Below the pieces are notes generated by a model. That model was given only the letters and a program-made list of their open reading frames with translations, was not told where the DNA came from and ran no database searches. Both the position numbers and the translations under genes were made by a program. This document shows positions 1-6,626 of a DNA stretch of 13,953 bases, piece after piece. Numbering within the stretch: the stretch's first letter is position 1; each line of letters opens with the position of its first letter. Source of the stretch: an uncultured Candidatus Melainabacteria bacterium. Its GTDB lineage: Bacteria > Cyanobacteriota > Vampirovibrionia > Gastranaerophilales > Gastranaerophilaceae. The stretch lies in contig CAKUVB010000025.1 in the NCBI GenBank assembly GCA_934693215.1, positions 1 through 13,953 of the forward strand, in the 5' to 3' direction.

Positions 1-507
1 GATACACTCCACGTCAAAGTTGATAGACCACAAAATATTTCAGATGTTTTATCTCAAATAAAAAATGTTGGAGAAGTTGAAGACACAGGTTATGCTGACG
101 ATTTAGCTAAAAAAATTCAATTTATGACACATATTGTTAATACAGCAACAGCTGTTGTAACAATAATTGTTGCAATACTAACAATAATGATAATCAACAA
201 CACCATTCAACTTGTAATACAATCTAGAAAAGAAGAAATTGAAATTATGCGTTTGATGGGTGTTAGCAATTGGTATATAAAAATACCTTTAGTTATGCAA
301 GGAGCTTTTTACGGATTTGCAGGAGCTTTGTTAGCTATAATTCCTGTAAATTTTGTTCAAAACTCTCTACAAAACGTACATAAATTTTTCTTAGTACCAT
401 CTCCACCATTTGCTGAAATTTTTGTAATCATTACATTAATTTTAGTTGGTATATCCTTCGGAGCTGGTGGTAGCTTTATTTCAATAAAAAAACATTTGCA
501 GGTGTAA
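1..507 (+). CDS. ftsX: Cell division protein FtsX, C-terminal part (5' truncated by window edge)
   Basis: FtsX is the inner-membrane partner of the ATPase FtsE and links septation to peptidoglycan hydrolase control. The reading frame is open from base 1, so the ATG at 124 is an internal Met and not the start. The visible 168 residues begin with about 41 residues of the extracytoplasmic loop. Three hydrophobic membrane segments follow, at about visible residues 45-70, 97-117 and 138-158. Between the first two lies the family hallmark, a cytoplasmic EIEIMRLMGVSNWYIKIP stretch followed by a Gly/Ala-rich helix. The protein ends in a short basic tail (KKHLQV). The stop is 3 bases before the next gene, which indicates co-transcription. 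ftsE would be expected just upstream, outside the window. The family call is firm; FtsX versus another FtsX-like permease rests on the EIEIMRLMG signature and the C-terminal length. Confidence 0.9.
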   Translation, partial: DTLHVKVDRPQNISDVLSQIKNVGEVEDTGYADDLAKKIQFMTHIVNTATAVVTIIVAILTIMIINNTIQLVIQSRKEEIEIMRLMGVSNWYIKIPLVMQGAFYGFAGALLAIIPVNFVQNSLQNVHKFFLVPSPPFAEIFVIITLILVGISFGAGGSFISIKKHLQV

Positions 508-510
508 AAT

Positions 511-1320
511 ATGGATAATGATAGAACAATTGAACTAATTAATAATTTAAAAGATATCCCCGCAATGCCTAATATTGTAGTTAAAGTATTAAAATTAATG
601 CATTCCGAAACCGCAGGAGCTCCTGAACTTGCATCTGTTATAAAATGCGATCAAGCAATGTGTACAAAAATGCTTTCTATAATAAATTCAGCATATTACG
701 GATTTGGAAGACAAATAACCTCAATAAATATGGCAATTTCATTATTAGGACTTCAAAAAACGAAAAATGTTGTTGTCACAGTTGCAATGAGTCCACTGCT
801 ATCATTTAAAGGTGCAAAAAGCCTTTGGGAACATTCATTACTTACTGCTGTTGGTTGCGAATATATGTCAGAAAAGTTTAATTTAATGAACCCTGATGAT
901 GCGTTTGTTATGGGCTTTATGCACGATATTGGGAAATTAGTTCTAAACTTGATTGATGCAGAACGTTATCAAAGTTTTTTGGTTTCAAAGTTACCACCTG
1001 ACGAAAGAATAGAAGATGAACGTGCTAAATTTGACACCGACCATTCTTCAACAGGTTCTTTCTTAGCTGTAAGATGGCAACTGCCTGATGTAATTAAAGA
1101 TGCTATCAGATATCATCACTACCCGCTAAAAGCAAAAGAATTTCAAGGTCCAACCTTAGTTAATCTTGTTAACAATTTAGTTCAAGACGATTTTGAAGAA
1201 GCGTGGTTTGATAAAGAACTTGCAAAAATGATAAAAATTCAAATCGAAGATGAAGATGTTATCCAATTACGAAACGAAATTTTAGAACGTGGAAAAATGT
1301 TAATTAGAGAATTATCATAA
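511..1320 (+). CDS. HDOD domain signal-output protein
   Basis: This 269-residue protein is made almost wholly of one HDOD domain. HDOD is an all-helical relative of HD phosphohydrolases and is usually a non-catalytic output or scaffold module in signalling. The N-terminus has the typical DIPAMPNIVVKVLKLM helix (about 15-30). It is followed by a Ser/Gly-rich INSAYYGFGRQITSINMAISLLG segment (about 58-80), and FMHDIGKLVL lies at about 136-145. A YHHYP segment sits near the C-terminal part, as in HD-superfamily proteins. The HD pair (138-139) is kept, but I cannot confirm a full metal site, so catalysis should not be assumed. The start follows an AGGTG ribosome site at 500-504, inside the end of ftsX, and the gene lies 3 bases after that stop. 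There is no receiver, GGDEF or EAL domain in the protein, so its input signal is not visible. Confidence 0.88.
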   Translation: MDNDRTIELINNLKDIPAMPNIVVKVLKLMHSETAGAPELASVIKCDQAMCTKMLSIINSAYYGFGRQITSINMAISLLGLQKTKNVVVTVAMSPLLSFKGAKSLWEHSLLTAVGCEYMSEKFNLMNPDDAFVMGFMHDIGKLVLNLIDAERYQSFLVSKLPPDERIEDERAKFDTDHSSTGSFLAVRWQLPDVIKDAIRYHHYPLKAKEFQGPTLVNLVNNLVQDDFEEAWFDKELAKMIKIQIEDEDVIQLRNEILERGKMLIRELS

Positions 1321-1330
1321 GGAGATTTTT

Positions 1331-1873
1331 ATGTTAGATATAGAAAATAGCTTAGTTATTCTTATTGATATCCAAGAACGACTTGTTGGTATGTTAAATA
1401 AACAAGAACCTGTAATAAAAGCTACCTCAACTTTAGCTAGTGCCTCTAGTATTATGAATATACCTATGGTTATTACAGAACAGTATCCAAAAGGTTTGGG
1501 AAATACAATAATGGATATTACATCTGTTATTGATGAATCAACTCCAATAATAGAAAAAACTTCATTTTCAGCAATGTTAACCCCTGAGTTCGCTGAAAAA
1601 ATTAAATCTTTAGGGAAAAAGAATATTATTATCGGAGGTATAGAAACTCATATTTGTGTATACCAAACAGTTTTAGCTTTATTAAACGAAGGTTTTAATG
1701 TTGTTGTAGCAAAAGATGCTTGTGCTAGCCGTTCAACAGATTGTTTCAAAACTGGCATTGAATTAATGAAAGATGCAGGTGCAAAAATTTCTAACGTTGA
1801 AACTATATTGTTTGAATTGTTAAAAACATCAAAGAATCCACATTTCAAGCCTGTACAAATGTTAATCAAATAG
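1331..1873 (+). CDS. Isochorismatase-family cysteine hydrolase
   Basis: A 180-residue single-domain hydrolase of the isochorismatase/nicotinamidase fold, close in style to the YcaC-like 'hydrolase' branch. The Asp-Lys-Cys triad is visible: Asp13 in LVILIDIQERL, Lys76 in IIEKTSFSA, and Cys109 in GIETHICVYQTVLALL. The IETHICV segment also has the usual non-proline cis-peptide region. The substrate cannot be read from sequence. I see no nicotinamidase-type DxH metal-binding motif, so a pyrazinamidase assignment is not supported. A clear AAGGAG ribosome site overlaps the end of the HDOD gene and spaces well to the ATG. The gene is the last of the unit that starts with ftsX and runs into a strong terminator about 45 bases after its stop. 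Confidence 0.9.
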   Translation: MLDIENSLVILIDIQERLVGMLNKQEPVIKATSTLASASSIMNIPMVITEQYPKGLGNTIMDITSVIDESTPIIEKTSFSAMLTPEFAEKIKSLGKKNIIIGGIETHICVYQTVLALLNEGFNVVVAKDACASRSTDCFKTGIELMKDAGAKISNVETILFELLKTSKNPHFKPVQMLIK

Positions 1874-1918
1874 TTTATTCATAAGTAAAACTGTTTTAAT
1901 TTTAACAAAATTTTCATA

Positions 1919-1954
1919 AAAAAGAGAGTTGATAACAATATCAACTCTCTTTTT
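1919..1954. terminator. Bidirectional intrinsic terminator between convergent genes
   Basis: A perfect inverted repeat pairs 1919-1934 with 1939-1954 around a 4-base loop (ACAA). The core arm is AAAGAGAGTTGATA. The outer ends of the arms are A-rich on the left and T-rich on the right, so the folded RNA ends in a U-run on either strand. It lies between the hydrolase gene (+) and rpmB (-), as expected for a terminator that serves both converging units. Confidence 0.9.
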
Positions 1955-1972
1955 AACTGTTTGGTTTAAAGC

Positions 1973-2164
1973 TTAAACTGCTTTTTGAACTTTTCCAGCT
2001 TTTAAGCAAGATGTACAAACTGTCATCTTTTTCTTTCCACCTTCTGTCGCAACACTTACTGATTGTAAGTTTGGAGTTTGACGGTAGCAATTTTGCTTAT
2101 TTGAAAATGTTCTTTTAGCTGCTTTAATTGGTTTTTTACCACAAATTTCACATTGTTTTGACAT
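1973..2164 (-). CDS. rpmB: Large-subunit ribosomal protein bL28, zinc-ribbon (C+) form
   Basis: A basic protein of 63 residues, the usual length for the short bL28 form found in Firmicutes and others. It opens with the family start MSKQCEICGKKPIKAAK. It continues with the Asn/Arg-rich middle (NCYRQTPNLQSVSV) that aligns to the NLQKVRI region of known L28, and ends KAGKVQKAV. Two CxxC pairs, Cys5/Cys8 and the pair in TVCTSC near residue 50, form a probable zinc site, making this the C+ paralogue. An AAGGAAA ribosome site precedes the ATG. It lies 77 bases downstream of rpoD on the same strand and may be read from the dnaG-rpoD unit, from its own weak promoter in the gap, or both. Confidence 0.93.
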   Translation of the reverse strand: MSKQCEICGKKPIKAAKRTFSNKQNCYRQTPNLQSVSVATEGGKKKMTVCTSCLKAGKVQKAV

Positions 2165-2195
2165 AATAATTTTCCTTATTTCCTAGTGTATTCTT

Positions 2196-2224
2196 AAGAT
2201 ACCCTAAAGATAACTATATTACAA
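2196..2224 (-). promoter_or_regulatory. Possible weak sigma-70 promoter for rpmB
   Basis: Read on the minus strand, TTGTAA (2224-2219) is followed after 17 bases by TATCTT (2201-2196), each matching 4 of 6 consensus positions. Transcription would begin near 2189 and give a leader of about 25 bases that contains the AAGGAAA ribosome site. In DNA this AT-rich such matches arise by chance, so the call is tentative. Confidence 0.3.
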
Positions 2225-2241
2225 GTGTTTGTTAAAAATGA

Positions 2242-3327
2242 TTAATTTTCAACATATTCTTTTAGACGTTTACTACGATTTGGGTGACGTAATTTTCTTA
2301 AAGCTTTTGCCTCAATCTGTCTAATACGTTCTCTTGTTACACCAAATAACTGTCCAACTTCTTCTAATGTTCTTTGACGTCCATCGTCCATACCAAAACG
2401 TAATCTCAATACATCACGTTCTCTTGGAGATAATGTACAAAGCACTTCAGCTAAGTCTTCTCTTAATAATTCAGAAGCTACAGTTTTAATAGGAGCATCA
2501 GCTTCTTTATCTTCAATAAAGTCACCCAATCTTGAATCTTCTTCTTTACCAATTGGAGTTTCTAATGATAAAGGTTCTTGAGCAATTTTAACTATTTCTC
2601 TTAATTTAGAAATTGAAACACCCATTTCTGTTGCAAGTTCTTCTTCGGTAGGTTTTCTAGAAAGTTCTTGAGCTAATCTTCTTGTAACTTTTTTAAGTTT
2701 ATTGATAGTTTCTACCATGTGAACAGGAATACGAATTGTTCTTGCTTGGTCTGCAATAGCTCTTGTTATAGCTTGTCTAATCCACCAAGTCGCATAAGTA
2801 GAAAATTTGAATCCTCTTTCGTGATCAAATTTTTCTGCCGCACGAATCAATCCCAAATTACCTTCTTGAATAAGGTCTAAGAATAACATTCCACGACCAA
2901 CATATTTTTTAGCAATACTTACAACCAATCTTAAGTTTGCTTGAACCAATTTTCTTTTTGCAATCGCACCTGGAGTTCCACCTTGTATAATTTTTCTAGC
3001 TAATTCAATTTCTTCATTAGTTGTTAATAATTTAATTCTTCCGATTTCTCGAAGATATAATCTTACAGGATCTTCTACTGCGACACCTTTTGGAACATCA
3101 AGAGTTGATTCTCCAATCGTTGTATCTTCACCACTCATATAAATATCAGAAGAAGATTTATGTTCCATTTTTGTTGTTATAATATCTTCAATATGATCAG
3201 TTGCGATATCTTCTGACATATAATTTGCATCTAAATCTTTGTCTGCACCATAATCTAAAACATCTAGACTTTCTTCTGCTTCAACTACACTAACGACTGA
3301 TGAATTTGGTTCTCTTTTTTGGTTCAT
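2242..3327 (-). CDS. rpoD: Primary RNA polymerase sigma factor RpoD/SigA
   Basis: A 361-residue group 1 sigma factor. Region 1.2 is at about 84-116 (DPVRLYLREIGRIKLL). Region 2 is at about 124-194, with the core-binding DLIQEGNLGLIRAAEKFD and the -10 recognition/melting segment FSTYATWWIRQAI. Region 3 is at about 200-280 (PVHMVETINKL). Region 4 is at about 293-350, with LSPRERDVLRLRFG and the -35-reading helix-turn-helix ending VTRERIRQIEAKALRKLR. The first 80 residues are acidic and do not resemble classic region 1.1. The large non-conserved insert of proteobacterial RpoD is absent. GGAG sits 7 bases before the ATG. The ATG overlaps the dnaG stop (ATGA, 3324-3327), so translation of the two is probably coupled. 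Near-consensus region 2.4 and 4.2 helices imply recognition of TTGACA/TATAAT-type promoters, consistent with those noted here. Confidence 0.97.
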   Translation of the reverse strand: MNQKREPNSSVVSVVEAEESLDVLDYGADKDLDANYMSEDIATDHIEDIITTKMEHKSSSDIYMSGEDTTIGESTLDVPKGVAVEDPVRLYLREIGRIKLLTTNEEIELARKIIQGGTPGAIAKRKLVQANLRLVVSIAKKYVGRGMLFLDLIQEGNLGLIRAAEKFDHERGFKFSTYATWWIRQAITRAIADQARTIRIPVHMVETINKLKKVTRRLAQELSRKPTEEELATEMGVSISKLREIVKIAQEPLSLETPIGKEEDSRLGDFIEDKEADAPIKTVASELLREDLAEVLCTLSPRERDVLRLRFGMDDGRQRTLEEVGQLFGVTRERIRQIEAKALRKLRHPNRSKRLKEYVEN

Positions 3328-5204
3328 TTATTATCTCCAGTTCTTAACTTTATCTTATCTCTAAGTTTCATCTGTAACTTTAACGCTTCTACGTCATCGT
3401 CATTGACTAAGGTATATAACTTTTTCATTTCCTTCGCAGATTCAGCATCTTTTATTTTTTTTATCTTTAGTATTATTTCATTAATTGTTTTTTCCAATAC
3501 CTCAGCTGGTAAATTTTTATATGCATCTGCAAGATATATTAAATCTGTTATAATCTTACTGGTTTGTTCGTCCTCTACAAACTCAGTGTACAATTGTTCA
3601 ACTAATTCCCTGACATTATTTACGATACATATTAATTTGTCAATTGTAGTTTTTACAATTATTAACTTTTCATCTGTAAAGGTATCTTGGGGTACCATTT
3701 CACTTATCTGTTGTAAAGTGAACGGATTTCCTTCTATTAGAAAAACACTCAATAAATTTTTTTGTGCGTTTATTTCTATTTGTGAAGATTTTGTTACATT
3801 TGACTGTACAATGCTTGCCCCCACTGGAACATTTTCATTAACGGTATATTTTTTTAATTCCTTTAATAAAATGCTTTCATTTACATCAAGTGTACCAGAT
3901 ACAATTTTGACATACTCACCTTGAATAATCTTATTGTTTATTTCTCCAAGTATAGGTAAGATTTCATTAATAAGATGTGATTTTTCCTGTGGTGTTTTTG
4001 CTTCATTTTTCTTTTTTAAAATTGTATTTAACTGAAAATCTAAAAGTAGAGGAGCATTTGACAAATATTTTCGGTATTCATCAGCACCAACAGAACGTAT
4101 AAATTCATCAGGATCTTTACCTTCAGGTGGTGAAATAACTCTTATTTCACAAGAATATCTATCATTATCTGTTTCAAAGTGGCTTTCATCAAATTGTTTG
4201 ATATCACCTAAAGTTTTGAAGGTGTCTTTGATGATTTCTCCACCCCTATTTGTTGCCTTAACCCCTGCAGAATCAGTATCAAAAGAAAGATAAATTCTTC
4301 TTGATTTTGTATATCTGGATAATAATTTAACATGCTCAGAGGTGAATGCAGTACCGCAAGACGCAACACAATTTTTTATACCATGAGCTTGTGTTGAAAT
4401 AACATCAAAATAGCCTTCCATAATAATTACGGCATCTTCTTGTTGAATAGTTTCTTTTGCGGTATATAGTCCATACAAAAGTTTGCTCTTGTTATAAATC
4501 AATGAATCTGAAGAATTCAAATATTTTGGATTTTGCCCTTCATCTACGGCTCTAGCTCCAAAAGCGACATATCCACCTTCTTCATTTTGTATAGGTATTA
4601 TAATTCTGTTTCTGAATCTATCTATATATCCGCCTTTATTACCTTTTATAATCAATCCGGCTTTTTCTAAAACTTCGTCTGAGAATTTGTTTTTTAAAGC
4701 ATTATACAAATCATAATAATGATTAGGTGCCCAACCTAAAGAAAAAGTTTTTATAATATCTTCATTAATATCTCTTGATTTTAGATACCTCATAGCTTTT
4801 GAAGAATCTTCATCTGTTTTTAATTTTTCTTGATAAAATTCAGCAGCAGCTTTACAAGCCTTCTTCATTTCGTCTTTCAAATGCTTTGTTTCAGGATTAG
4901 AATGATAAGTTTTTGGCATTTCTATACCAAATTTTTCAGCTAATTCTGCTACTACTTCTTTAAAATCTCTATTTTCTGATTTCACTATAAAAGATAGTGC
5001 ATCTCCACCTGCACCACAACTGAAACATTTGTAAATTCCTTTTGTTGGACTTACACAAAATGATGGTTTTTTGTCATTATGAAACGGACATAATCCCCAG
5101 TAATTTGCTCCGGATTTTTTTAAAACAACTTTGCGAGAAACTACATCAACTATATCCAATCTATCTTTAATTTGTGATATCACTTCTTCATACGAGATAG
5201 CCAT
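3324..5204 (-). CDS. dnaG: DNA primase DnaG
   Basis: A 626-residue primase that makes RNA primers for replication. The N-terminal zinc-binding domain shows Cys39, His42, Cys60 and Cys63 (CPFH ... KCFSCGAGGDAL). The RNA polymerase domain has the basic patch DRFRNRIIIPI (195-205) followed by FGAR. The TOPRIM catalytic acids are Glu263 in IMEGYFDV, and Asp309 and Asp311 in SFDTDSAG. The C-terminal ~190 residues are the less conserved helicase-binding part, here Lys/Glu-rich and helical. Length and domain order are normal. No ribosome site precedes the ATG. Instead an extended -10-like element ends 6 bases upstream (see the promoter entry), suggesting a leaderless message. The stop overlaps the rpoD start by 4 bases, giving the conserved dnaG-rpoD pair of the macromolecular synthesis operon, but with no rpsU in front. 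Confidence 0.97.
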   Translation of the reverse strand: MAISYEEVISQIKDRLDIVDVVSRKVVLKKSGANYWGLCPFHNDKKPSFCVSPTKGIYKCFSCGAGGDALSFIVKSENRDFKEVVAELAEKFGIEMPKTYHSNPETKHLKDEMKKACKAAAEFYQEKLKTDEDSSKAMRYLKSRDINEDIIKTFSLGWAPNHYYDLYNALKNKFSDEVLEKAGLIIKGNKGGYIDRFRNRIIIPIQNEEGGYVAFGARAVDEGQNPKYLNSSDSLIYNKSKLLYGLYTAKETIQQEDAVIIMEGYFDVISTQAHGIKNCVASCGTAFTSEHVKLLSRYTKSRRIYLSFDTDSAGVKATNRGGEIIKDTFKTLGDIKQFDESHFETDNDRYSCEIRVISPPEGKDPDEFIRSVGADEYRKYLSNAPLLLDFQLNTILKKKNEAKTPQEKSHLINEILPILGEINNKIIQGEYVKIVSGTLDVNESILLKELKKYTVNENVPVGASIVQSNVTKSSQIEINAQKNLLSVFLIEGNPFTLQQISEMVPQDTFTDEKLIIVKTTIDKLICIVNNVRELVEQLYTEFVEDEQTSKIITDLIYLADAYKNLPAEVLEKTINEIILKIKKIKDAESAKEMKKLYTLVNDDDVEALKLQMKLRDKIKLRTGDNK

Positions 5205-5210
5205 GACAAT

Positions 5211-5239
5211 ATCGTATCACTAACAAATCGTAAGGTAAA
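5211..5239 (-). promoter_or_regulatory. Putative promoter giving a leaderless dnaG message
   Basis: On the minus strand, TTTACC (5239-5234) is followed by a 17-base spacer and TACGAT (5216-5211). The -10 is preceded by TG one base upstream, so it reads as an extended -10 (TGATACGAT). Exactly 6 bases separate it from the dnaG ATG, so the normal start point of transcription coincides with the A of the start codon. No Shine-Dalgarno sequence lies in this gap or just before it. Each hexamer matches 4 of 6 consensus positions. Confidence 0.5.
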
Positions 5240-5336
5240 ATTTTTTACTAATTATATTAATCGCTTGTAAAAAAATAATCCTTGTAAATACCCTACTTGG
5301 CTAATATGAAAAATAAGCTTAATTACTTAAAGTTAT

Positions 5337-5355
5337 ATTATAAATATTTTATAAT
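5337..5355. repeat. Perfect AT-only inverted repeat in the divergent control region
   Basis: Bases 5337-5344 (ATTATAAA) pair with 5348-5355 (TTTATAAT) around a 3-base centre (TAT). The element lies just upstream of the TATAAT at 5361-5366, between the dnaG unit and the small genes. It could be an operator or only a by-product of base composition. It does not match the 7-1-7 PerR box or a Fur box. Confidence 0.4.
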
Positions 5356-5360
5356 TGGTC

Positions 5361-5366
5361 TATAAT
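5361..5366 (+). promoter_or_regulatory. Consensus -10 element for the small gene pair
   Basis: A perfect TATAAT lies 27 bases upstream of the ATG at 5394. No good -35 is found at 16-18 bases; the best is TTATAA at 5338-5343, with 3 of 6 matches. A second TATAAT at 5350-5355 overlaps the inverted repeat. Transcription from the 5361 element would start near 5373 and give a leader of about 21 bases. Confidence 0.45.
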
Positions 5367-5393
5367 AGCAAAACTGGTTTGGTGAAAAAACAA

Positions 5394-5624
5394 ATGGATT
5401 TTTTTGAAGATAATTTAATCTCTCTAAAAACTATAGAAGAATGCTTTGGAAAAACCGAAGCGAGCAAAAAAGTCTTACAAATTTTTGAAATGTTGAACAA
5501 ATTAAAATTTTACAAAAAAACAGCTACACCAACACAAGAAATACTATATATGACAGCAATTGCAAACTTGAGAATCGCCATAGAAGAAGAATTAAAAACT
5601 GTGAGTACCTGTTATGTCAAATGA
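5394..5624 (+). CDS. Small hypothetical protein, helical, 76 residues
   Basis: I do not recognise a family. The frame is open from a TTG at 5355, but that would place the TATAAT promoter element inside the gene. The ATG at 5394 (MDFFEDNLISLKTIEECFG) is therefore the better start, although only a weak GGTTTGGTG precedes it. The product is acidic at the front and then Lys/Glu/Leu-rich. It is probably all helix, with no signal peptide, membrane segment or cysteine motif. The 3' end overlaps the next small gene by 11 bases, so the two are likely translated together. It is divergent from dnaG and sits before kdsA, which gives no clear hint of function. Confidence 0.6.
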   Translation: MDFFEDNLISLKTIEECFGKTEASKKVLQIFEMLNKLKFYKKTATPTQEILYMTAIANLRIAIEEELKTVSTCYVK

Positions 5625-5772
5625 TACCGTTCCGAAAACTATCCAATATTATGAGTTTATGGATATCAAAAATATTTTAGAAAAATATGCTAAAGAGGCT
5701 AATTCTGAAATTTTATCTGTTAGCTATAGAGAAGCAATTGAAAATATTAAGAAAATTCTAGCAGGTTTATAG
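5614..5772 (+). CDS. Small hypothetical protein, 52 residues, overlapping the previous gene
   Basis: An ATG at 5614 opens a frame of 52 codons ending TAG at 5770-5772. The product starts MSNDTVPKTIQYYEFMDIKN and ends in a Lys/Ile/Leu-rich helix (ENIKKILAGL). It overlaps the preceding small gene by 11 bases in another frame, typical of real bacterial gene pairs. It fills the space up to the kdsA promoter almost exactly. The ribosome site is weak (GTGAGT about 10 bases upstream). It is probably helical and cytosolic. I recognise no family, and a chance frame is possible at this length, but the tight packing argues for a gene. Confidence 0.5.
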   Translation: MSNDTVPKTIQYYEFMDIKNILEKYAKEANSEILSVSYREAIENIKKILAGL

Positions 5773-5778
5773 TTTTCG

Positions 5779-5807
5779 TTGTAAAACAATTTCTTTTTGA
5801 CTATAAT
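5779..5807 (+). promoter_or_regulatory. Promoter for kdsA, predicted leaderless start
   Basis: TTGTAA (5779-5784, 4 of 6) and a perfect TATAAT (5802-5807) are separated by 17 bases. The -10 ends 6 bases before the kdsA ATG at 5814, so the expected transcription start is the A of that ATG. The bases between are CTTTT-like and have no Shine-Dalgarno sequence. Confidence 0.65.
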
Positions 5808-5813
5808 TCTTTT

Positions 5814-6626
5814 ATGGTAATAAATTTAAACAATTTTTTAATCGGGGATAAAAAACTAACTATTTTAGCCGGACCTTGTGCGATTGAATCACAAGAAATA
5901 CTTGACGAAACGGCAGAAGCTTTACAAAGCATTTGTAAAAAGCTTGATATTAATTATGTTTTCAAATCTTCTTTTGATAAAGCTAATCGTTCGTCAATAA
6001 ACTCTTTTAGAGGTCCTGGACTTGAGAAGGGTTTAAAAATGCTACAGGCAGTAAAAACGAAATACAATCTGCCTATAGTTACAGATATTCATACACCTGA
6101 ACAAGCTTCTAAAGTAGCCGAAGTTGCCGATATTTTACAAATTCCGGCTTTCCTATGCAGACAAACAGATTTATTGGTTGCAGCTGCGAAAACCGGAAAA
6201 ATCGTAAATATCAAAAAAGGTCAATTTCTTGCACCAGAACAAATGAAATCTTTAATACAAAAGGTTCTTGATTCAGGTAACAATAATATAATGCTAACAG
6301 ATAGAGGAACTACTTTTGGATACAACAATTTGGTTTCAGATTTTCGTTCAATAATGATAATGAAACAATTTGGATATCCTGTAGTTTTTGATGCTACTCA
6401 TAGCGTCCAAATGCCGGGTTCAAACGGTGATAGCACAGGTGGTGACAGAAGATTTGTACCACTTCTTGCTAATTGTGCAATGGCTGCCGGTGCTGATGTT
6501 TTGTTCTTTGAAGTTCACCCAGACCCTGATAAAGCATTATGCGATGGACCTAATATGTTAGCTTTAAAAGATGCTGAAAAAGTATTCGCAAAATGTAAGG
6601 AAATTTTTGAGGTCATAAGAAAATGA
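5814..6626 (+). CDS. kdsA: 3-deoxy-D-manno-octulosonate-8-phosphate synthase, metal-dependent class
   Basis: This enzyme condenses phosphoenolpyruvate with arabinose 5-phosphate to give KDO 8-phosphate, the precursor of the inner-core sugar of LPS. The 270 residues show AGPCAIES (19-26), the signature FKSSFDKANRSS (50-61), FRGPGLEKG (65-73), PAFLCRQTDLL (111-121) and RGTTFGYNNLV (164-174). The metal ligands of the Aquifex-type enzyme are all present, with the spacing I recall from that protein: Cys22, His196 (FDATHSVQ), Glu233 (FFEVHPDP) and Asp244 (CDGP). This makes it the metal-dependent class and not the Asn-bearing E. coli class. The start is fixed by a promoter whose -10 ends 6 bases upstream, with no ribosome site. 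The stop overlaps the next gene by ATGA. It implies KDO-containing lipopolysaccharide, although no other LPS gene lies in the window. Confidence 0.96.
   Translation: MVINLNNFLIGDKKLTILAGPCAIESQEILDETAEALQSICKKLDINYVFKSSFDKANRSSINSFRGPGLEKGLKMLQAVKTKYNLPIVTDIHTPEQASKVAEVADILQIPAFLCRQTDLLVAAAKTGKIVNIKKGQFLAPEQMKSLIQKVLDSGNNNIMLTDRGTTFGYNNLVSDFRSIMIMKQFGYPVVFDATHSVQMPGSNGDSTGGDRRFVPLLANCAMAAGADVLFFEVHPDPDKALCDGPNMLALKDAEKVFAKCKEIFEVIRK

Noticed and set aside
124..507. ATG at 124 as a gene start
   Set aside because: The frame is open upstream to base 1, and the upstream residues fit the FtsX outer loop, so this Met is internal.
1648..1869. 73-codon minus-strand frame inside the isochorismatase-family gene
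   Set aside because: It is a shadow of a gene with intact catalytic residues, and it has no ribosome site.
3319..3924. 201-codon open frame on the + strand inside dnaG
   Set aside because: It is fully antisense to a clear primase, and its product is a low-complexity Ser/Phe/Ile-rich chain typical of reverse reading of AT-rich genes.
5772..5795. Possible terminator before kdsA (GTTTT/AAAAC stem then T-rich run)
   Set aside because: The stem is only 5 AT-rich pairs and overlaps the kdsA -35; too weak to call.
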